DNA of 64,000 bases from Lutjanus erythropterus (taxonomy: Eukaryota; Chordata; Actinopteri; Lutjaniformes; Lutjanidae), in the NCBI GenBank assembly GCA_020091685.1, contig CM034606.1, forward strand, positions 34,491,874-34,555,873, given 5' to 3'. Shown piece by piece: positions 58,801 to 64,000 of the stretch (the first letter of the stretch is position 1; each line of letters starts with the position of its first letter). The notes under the pieces are model-generated. The model was not told where the DNA came from. It saw nothing but the letters and a program-made list of their open reading frames with translations, and ran no database searches. A program made the translations under genes and the position numbers.

Positions 58801-59488
58801 ATAGCCCACTACTGATGAAGACAAATATAGTTGTGATAGTCAATGTTAATATCAGCTGGCCAATACATCTGTCTGACTGCAGTATAAATATGGGAAACCC
58901 ACCAGTAACATAGAAACATTTCCTCTCCTGGCACTTTCAGAACAGTGTACAAACTACAGGAATGATGGTAAGTCCAAGTTAAAGTGGGGAGGAGCTCTGG
59001 AAAAATCAAATGGATGACCAGTGCTGACATGAACTACAGTGTGTCATGATGTGACCTGATGATAATGTAGTTGGACTGTGGACTGGGTGAGTCTTCACTC
59101 CTGGCTGCCTCGTTCACACACCCACATGTCTCTGCAGTGCAGACACTGATTAACCTGATGAGTGTGAACAAATCCAGGCTGTACAAAAGCTTACACCTTT
59201 CTCTGAGCTGTGAGAACACCGGATAACAGTTTCTGTGTGGGGACAAGGCGTGCGTAAAGTTCTGTGCGTACACATGGTGCACACTACATCTGGTCCCTGC
59301 TGTGTGTGCGTGGAGCGTCTACACCACATGCGGGGCTCTGCACGCGCTGACTAATGTACACAGATAACCTGCAGTCTGAACATCAGTAAACAGTCTCACC
59401 TGAACAGGATCCCTTTCTTTGGAAAGTCCGGAAACGCTCTGATGTGTCTGTGAACCTGCTGGAGTTTAGATTCTCTGTCTGCTGCCAT
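55807..59488 (-). CDS. aprt: aprt, adenine phosphoribosyltransferase (complete, 5 exons)
   Basis: APRT converts adenine and PRPP to AMP and pyrophosphate in the cytosol (purine salvage). Exons on the minus strand: 59400-59488, 58001-58104, 57571-57704, 57377-57455, 55807-55946; total 546 nt, 181 residues plus stop, against 180 in human. All junctions are GT-AG and in frame. The protein begins [11 protein letters not shown], has the [17 protein letters not shown] substrate region, [11 protein letters not shown] (65-75), the flexible loop [10 protein letters not shown], and the PRPP-binding signature [13 protein letters not shown] (125-137). It ends MFSLVQY. No key residue is missing. It is convergent with cdt1 and divergent from tk2. 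Intron 4 (55947-57376) contains a retroposon-like tail near 56700-56780 with CTGTATAAATAAA. Confidence 0.97.
56560..56785 (+). repeat. Probable retroposon 3' tail in aprt intron 4
   Basis: TGTAAAGCACCTTGAATTGC followed by GGTGCTGTATAAATAAA is the typical 3' end of a fish LINE or SINE. The upstream limit is uncertain; it could extend to about 56280. Confidence 0.4.
58115..58147. repeat. CA microsatellite in aprt intron 1
   Basis: About 14 CA units starting 11 bp beyond the acceptor of aprt exon 2, so length changes lie close to that splice site on the transcript strand (a GT tract just before the AG). Confidence 0.93.
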
Positions 59489-59831
59489 TCTAACTCACTG
59501 GATCACACGGATGGATTATACAGTACGATCTATCACCTGATTACCGACACACACTTCCTCTTCTGCCTCTTCCTACTGTGTTCACTGCATTAAGACACAG
59601 TACCGCCCTCCTCTGGCTGAAGTGCGCATGTTCTTACTGCTGTGATGGACACTTTCATCAGACAGCAGAGCAAATAACAACCAATGCATTCACCGTCCAG
59701 TGACAGGAAATTTTAAATTAGAAACAAATTCATTCATAAGGTAACCTTCTGGAGAAATTAGCTGACTTACCATTAAACTGTTTCTATTAAACCATGATTA
59801 AAATTAAGACTAAAATGTTGACTAACTATGG

Positions 59832-60141
59832 GGTAACGCTTCCATTTCCAGGTCTCATAATTTCATGGTAAATAGGTTGTACTTACCAAGTAATATATTT
59901 GAAACTTCTTAGAAATTACACACAAGTAACAGATTCTGAAATTTTTAAATTTCAAATTTAAAAAAATTAAACCAACATTTCATGTTAAGGATGTGGTAGT
60001 CTGCATGAAAACGACACTTGCAAATTATCACATATTTGCCATGAAGTTTGTGGGTAATATCTAAGAAATTTCAAATATATGACTTGGTAATTACCACCTC
60101 TTGGGGTGAAATTATGGGACCTGGAAATTGAAGCGTTACCA
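59832..60141. mobile_element. hAT-like MITE between aprt and tk2
   Basis: About 34 bp inverted ends (begin GGTAACGCTTC at 59832, end GAAGCGTTACC at 60140) with few mismatches. The 8 bp AACTATGG flanks both sides (59824-59831 and 60142-60149). The 8 bp duplication and short size fit a non-autonomous hAT element. The interior is AT-rich and non-coding. Confidence 0.82.
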
Positions 60142-60344
60142 AACTATGGCTAAAGCATTTACTAACTGAGTTCCACTGACTAAAACTTGACTAAAAGTAA
60201 ATAAATCAATTGATTAAATGTGACTAAAACTCACTAAAATTTTCAGTAAATTACGAAGCTTAAAACTAAATAATAATAATAATTAAAAAAAAAAAGGCAA
60301 AATGATCACTGGCTCTCGGTTGACGTGACTGTACACAATCCTGT

Positions 60345-60358
60345 CCAGTAGGTGGCGG
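60345..60358 (+). promoter_or_regulatory. CTCF-like motif upstream of tk2
   Basis: CCAGTAGGTGGCGG fits the CTCF core pattern CCASYAGRKGGCRS at every position. It is 117 bp before the tk2 start codon. Similar strings also occur in vertebrate repeats, so binding is uncertain. Confidence 0.35.
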
Positions 60359-60464
60359 TGTTCGTCTGTGTTATTGCTCCCTGTAAGTTGAAGAAGAAGC
60401 CTTTCTTCCTGTTTCATACACGCCACTTACTGAACATCTCCGGACCAGCGACAGCGAAGAGTTC

Positions 60465-60521
60465 ATGCCGAGACATGTCGGTACCTGGTGGTCGAGTCAC
60501 GTTGTTATTCAGCCGCGTTAG
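60465..60521 (+). other. Upstream ORF overlapping the tk2 start
   Basis: An ATG 10 bp before the tk2 start opens an 18-codon frame (stop at 60519-60521) that overlaps the main ORF out of frame. Its context is weak (T at -3, C at +4), while the tk2 ATG has G at -3. If it is in the mRNA, ribosomes must scan past it to make TK2. Confidence 0.5.
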
Positions 60522-63500
60522 ACTCCTATTGTCTCCATGTGCTGTGGCTCCATCATCAGTCCGTGTCACTGGATGTAACAGAGGGATAAAGTCACCTGCT
60601 TGGATCCAGAGCAGAGCTCACAGCGGCTCACAGCTCCTCAGTACAGGTAAAACCTGCTTCTGTCTGTTTTATTATGACACATAATTACTGTATTTAATAC
60701 TTTTGTCCATTTGAGACCAGGGCAGCTTTAAATTGACTCTGGAGGACAAAGAGCAACCAAAAGCCATTAAAAGAGGACGAACTAGCTAATGAAGCTAACT
60801 TAATTTATTTAGCTTAGTGTCGTATTTGCATTGAGTATCAAGCTAACCTGCTCTTTTCCTTGGTTTCAGTTTCATTAAAACTTATTTTCGTTATTCACGT
60901 TAAACCTGTTTCCCCTGTTCTGACTTCAGTTGTTTTAGTTTCTGTTTTATCGTTTCATTATTTATGTGACTTCATCCCAGAAAATGTATTAAACCCAGCT
61001 ACATTAATGCTATAAAACAGTAACCGACACACAGGTGTCATGTTGCTGCTGTTATCAGTGACAGGTGTTGGCAGCAGTAGATGAGATGAGTCCTGACATG
61101 TCTGTCAGACTGTGGCTGGACAATAGATCGACTGACATCGTGACATGAAACTAGATATGATCTTAGATTTGTGACATTGTTACATGTTAATATGGTGTAT
61201 GTGTTGTCTTTTCCTTTTTTTTTTATAAAGTGATGTAATATTGCAAAGTGATGTAATATTTTCAACTTAACAGATTGTTAGCTGTTCTTTTATTTTTCTT
61301 TAGTCACATTACAGTTGCATCAACTAATCGATTATTAATCAATTAATAAATTAATCGCCAACTATTTTGAGTATTGATTAATCGATTTGAGTCATTTTTT
61401 TAAAGAAAAGAATGTAAAAATTCTCTGATTTCAGCTTCTTACCTGTGAATATTTTCTGGTTTCTTTACTCCTCTCTGACAGTAAACTAAACATCTTCAGG
61501 TTATGTGCAAAACAAGACATTTGAGGACGTCATCTTGGGCCTCGGTGCTTTCACTAGATATATAAGTTTTGATAAATAATCGTCAGTGGATTAGAACTGC
61601 AACTATCAATTAGTTATTTGGTCTCTAAAAAAGTTGATCAGTGTTCCCCAGTAGTCATCCATACTATATTGTTGCACTATTGATTAGGGCAGCAACTAGT
61701 TATTTTCACTGTCAATTTTTCAAGTCTGTCCTGTAATGATTATTTTCACTATTTATTAATCTGTCAATCATTTTCTTGATAAATTAATTAATTAATCCTG
61801 TCACAATCTTTCAGTTGAAAAAGAGATCCAGACATGTGGAACACACAAATGTATCAACGCATCATTATTGATCAATCTGTCAATTATTGGCTTGACCAAT
61901 CAATTAGATATTTGGTTCATAAAATGTCAGAAAATGAGAATCAGAGAATTTGACTTTTTTCTTAAACCAGTTAACCAATTAATAGATTAGTTGGCAGTTA
62001 ATTTAATAACTGATCATTTGATTAATAATCACAGCTCTAATATTGATATATTGATTTCAAGGTATTTGGTCAAAATGTGATATAATATTTGATTTCGTAC
62101 ATATTGTGTAGGCCTACTTTATTTACTGTTGGGTATTTTAATCTGCAACATTGCATCATGTTCTATAAGATAACCATGTGTTTGCTCTATTTGAGAATTT
62201 CCACTGTTACTTTACAGAAAATGTGTACATTGAGAAATATGTTGTATATTGTAGAATAGCTTAAAATATTGAGAAGAGAGGAAGTGATATCTCCCAGCCC
62301 TATTCACATGTACATTTACTGCTCTGCTACTACCTTCTCCTCTGCTTTGACTAACTGATCTGTGAACAGTGCAGTCTGGGTATATCCTGCTTGTTCTTGT
62401 CTTGTCTGTGCATCAGCTGATTAGACATGAAATGACAGTGACTGTGATGTTAAAGTAGAGGCTTTTGTTTTGAGCCCTTTACATCCAAATTGGGTGAACA
62501 ATAAGGGCAGCAACTTACATACAGACTGTACATTGAAACACTAATATTAAAGGGACAGTTCACCCTGAAATCAAAAATACAGATTTTTCCTCTTACCTGT
62601 AGTGCTGGTTATCTATCTAGATAGTTCTGCTGTGTGCTGCAGAGTCTTGGAGATACTGGGTGCAGAGATGTCTAGATGGAACTCAGATTATGTTGCTCAA
62701 AAGCACCAAAAGATTACATTTAAAAAACTCAGCAGCAATGTCTCTTTCCAGAAATCATGACTTGGTTACTCAAGATAATCCACACACCTTGATGTGAGCA
62801 GTATTTTTGATTTTTGGGGGTGGACTGTCCCTTTACGGACAACAAGTTCTAAGCGGTTCATCAGATTACACTGTAGATGTAATTAAAGCACTTTAACCAC
62901 AGTGACTGCTTCATTTCAGTTTCCTATAGGGATGTAACAATGTATGGACTATTGTGATTTTAAAAAAAAGCCTCAATGCTGTGAGGACTGTGACAATATA
63001 TAACATGATGTCACATGGTTAATTATATTATATTATATTCTACTAAATCTGATGCATGATGTTTTGCAATTGCACACAAAAGAGCAGTTCATGCACATGC
63101 TTTGGTCATGGCTGCAACTTTTATTTTTATTAAAGGAGGAAATCAGAAGGACCTTCAGTCAGGAAAAACAAATTTTATACAAGTAAAAATTCTACACACA
63201 TGGAGATTTATTTCTTACTGAAGGACTTCTTTTCTCTTCTTTTTAAAATATTGCATCATGGACTTTTTTATCATGGTGATATACTGTACGGTTTTGGCAT
63301 TGTTACATCCCTAGTGTGCTGTAATTCACAAGAAACCTGTCGGCTTGCTTCCACACTGTACTGCACCTGCTCTGCATTTTAACATCTCTCTGTCCCTCTG
63401 ACCTCGCTGTAGCCTACTGACCTGAGGCCAGCGCTGGGAGTTGTAGGGGTGAAGTCTTGTCTCACTATGTTGTCTTCCTTCCAAGGGAAACTGGTGCGGA

Positions 63501-63812
63501 ATGGAGAAGATAAGAAAGCAGTGGTGAGTCTCCACTGCACAATCTGTCATCTGACATTTCATTTTCCCTCCTGCCAGCTGAAGTTTCTAGTGTGGTTTCC
63601 ATTACTACCTATTTACAGTGATTCAATACTACATCACACTTCAAATACAAGCTCTTACCTCATTTCAGAGTAATATCCCTTGTCTTCATCATTTCTGCGG
63701 AGCAGCCTTTACCTCCTGTCTCTCTGACTGTTTTCAGATTTGTGTAGAGGGGAACATCGCCAGTGGGAAGACAACATGTCTGGAGTACTTTAGCAAAACC
63801 AGCAATATAGAG
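60475..63812 (+). CDS. tk2: tk2, mitochondrial thymidine kinase 2 (exons 1-3, 3' end missing)
   Basis: TK2 phosphorylates thymidine and deoxycytidine in the mitochondrial matrix for mtDNA synthesis. Exons: 60475-60646 (57 codons plus one base), 63486-63523, 63738-63812; spliced 95 codons. The first 55 or so residues are rich in Arg, Ser and Leu with almost no acidic residues, as in a mitochondrial targeting peptide. Residues 71-83, [13 protein letters not shown], contain the P-loop; the text [15 protein letters not shown] matches human TK2 from memory. The start is the only in-frame ATG of exon 1. The related deoxyguanosine kinase is less likely, because the flanking residues ([20 protein letters not shown]) fit TK2. 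Intron 1 (2839 bp) is full of repeats. The gene continues past the window. Confidence 0.93.
61310..62045. repeat. TTAATCG-type MITE copies in tk2 intron 1
   Basis: Two or more degraded pieces of the common teleost element whose ends read ACTAATCGATTA / TTAATCG. Recognisable interior strings include GTTTACTGTCAGAGAGGAGT-like, GACATTTGAGGACGTCATC and AAAATGTCAGAAAATGAGAA. It is the same family as the outer element at 3967-4622. Confidence 0.65.
62547..62835. mobile_element. TTAA-flanked fold-back MITE in tk2 intron 1
   Basis: It starts TTAAAGGGACAGTTCACCC and ends GTGGACTGTCCCTTTA, with the recurrent interior GTGCTGGTTATCTATCTAGA. At 289 bp it is a short version of the elements at 11954-12577 and 26784-27312. 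Confidence 0.75.
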
Positions 63813-64000
63813 GTACAACAAACTGCATCATTGATATACAGCAAAGTTGTGTTTGCTACCTGTGTTTGACCTGCAATTTCATGTCATAATGGCTGTTGTA
63901 CAAAAACAAAATAGGACACAGGTTGAAAAATACTGGAGTTACCCTTTAAATCAACTGTAAGAACTGTGTATGTGCTTTCATCCTTTGTCTGAATCCTTTG

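Larger units (their letters stand above)
59489..60474. promoter_or_regulatory. Divergent aprt / tk2 promoter interval
   Basis: The two start codons face away from each other, 986 bp apart. I see no clear TATA box. A MITE occupies 59832-60141, leaving about 340 bp of unique sequence on each gene's side. A CTCF-like motif lies at 60345-60358. Shared regulation is inference. Confidence 0.55.

Noticed and set aside
60352-60474. N-terminal extension of tk2
   Set aside because: The frame stays open upstream but has no ATG; starting there would need a GTG codon and would break the targeting-peptide pattern.
1-64000. CRISPR arrays, prokaryotic operons, integrated viral genes
   Set aside because: No spaced direct repeats of the right form, no Shine-Dalgarno-led gene strings, and no viral polymerase, capsid or envelope frames.

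Overview
This is vertebrate nuclear DNA, almost certainly from a ray-finned fish and probably a percomorph teleost. The genes have many small exons with GT-AG introns. The non-coding DNA is AT-rich and full of CA/GT microsatellites, tRNA-derived SINEs and short inverted-repeat transposons of kinds I recognise from teleost genomes. There are no bacterial operons, CRISPR arrays or phage genes. The window may be one piece of a longer chromosome, because both end genes run off the edges.

Four genes can be supported. (1) piezo1, the mechanosensitive cation channel, minus strand: only coding exon 1 (40382-40445) and exon 2 (686-781) are present, separated by a 39.6 kb intron that fills almost two thirds of the window. 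(2) cdt1, the replication-licensing factor, plus strand: ten exons from 46074 to 52258, complete, 686 codons plus stop. (3) aprt, adenine phosphoribosyltransferase, minus strand: five exons from 59488 down to 55807, complete, 181 codons plus stop. (4) tk2, mitochondrial thymidine kinase 2, plus strand: the first three exons (60475-63812); the rest lies beyond the right edge.

Layout: piezo1 and cdt1 are divergent, with about 5.6 kb between their start codons. cdt1 and aprt are convergent, with about 3.5 kb of repeats between them. aprt and tk2 are divergent, with start codons 986 bp apart. The piezo1-cdt1-aprt order matches my memory of human 16q24.3. In human, TK2 is elsewhere on chromosome 16, so the aprt-tk2 pair is the fish-specific feature here. 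It places two nucleotide-salvage enzymes head to head beside a replication-licensing gene. Whether they are co-regulated is only an inference.

The rest is mostly mobile-element debris. The recurring elements are: TTAA-flanked fold-back MITEs; hAT-like MITEs with 7-8 bp target duplications, one of them nested inside another; three copies of an odd element built from an internally repeated GGTTCT/AGAACC motif; a 2.4 kb element with roughly 200-270 bp inverted ends; two tRNA-derived SINEs; and a decayed LINE 3' end. Several insertions sit in promoters or introns, notably a short MITE carrying CCAAT-type sequence just upstream of an E2F-like site at cdt1, and one between aprt and tk2. I do not see a convincing new biological system. 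The best leads are these promoter insertions, the overlapping upstream ORF at tk2, and one unexplained exon-like segment at 18955-19024.
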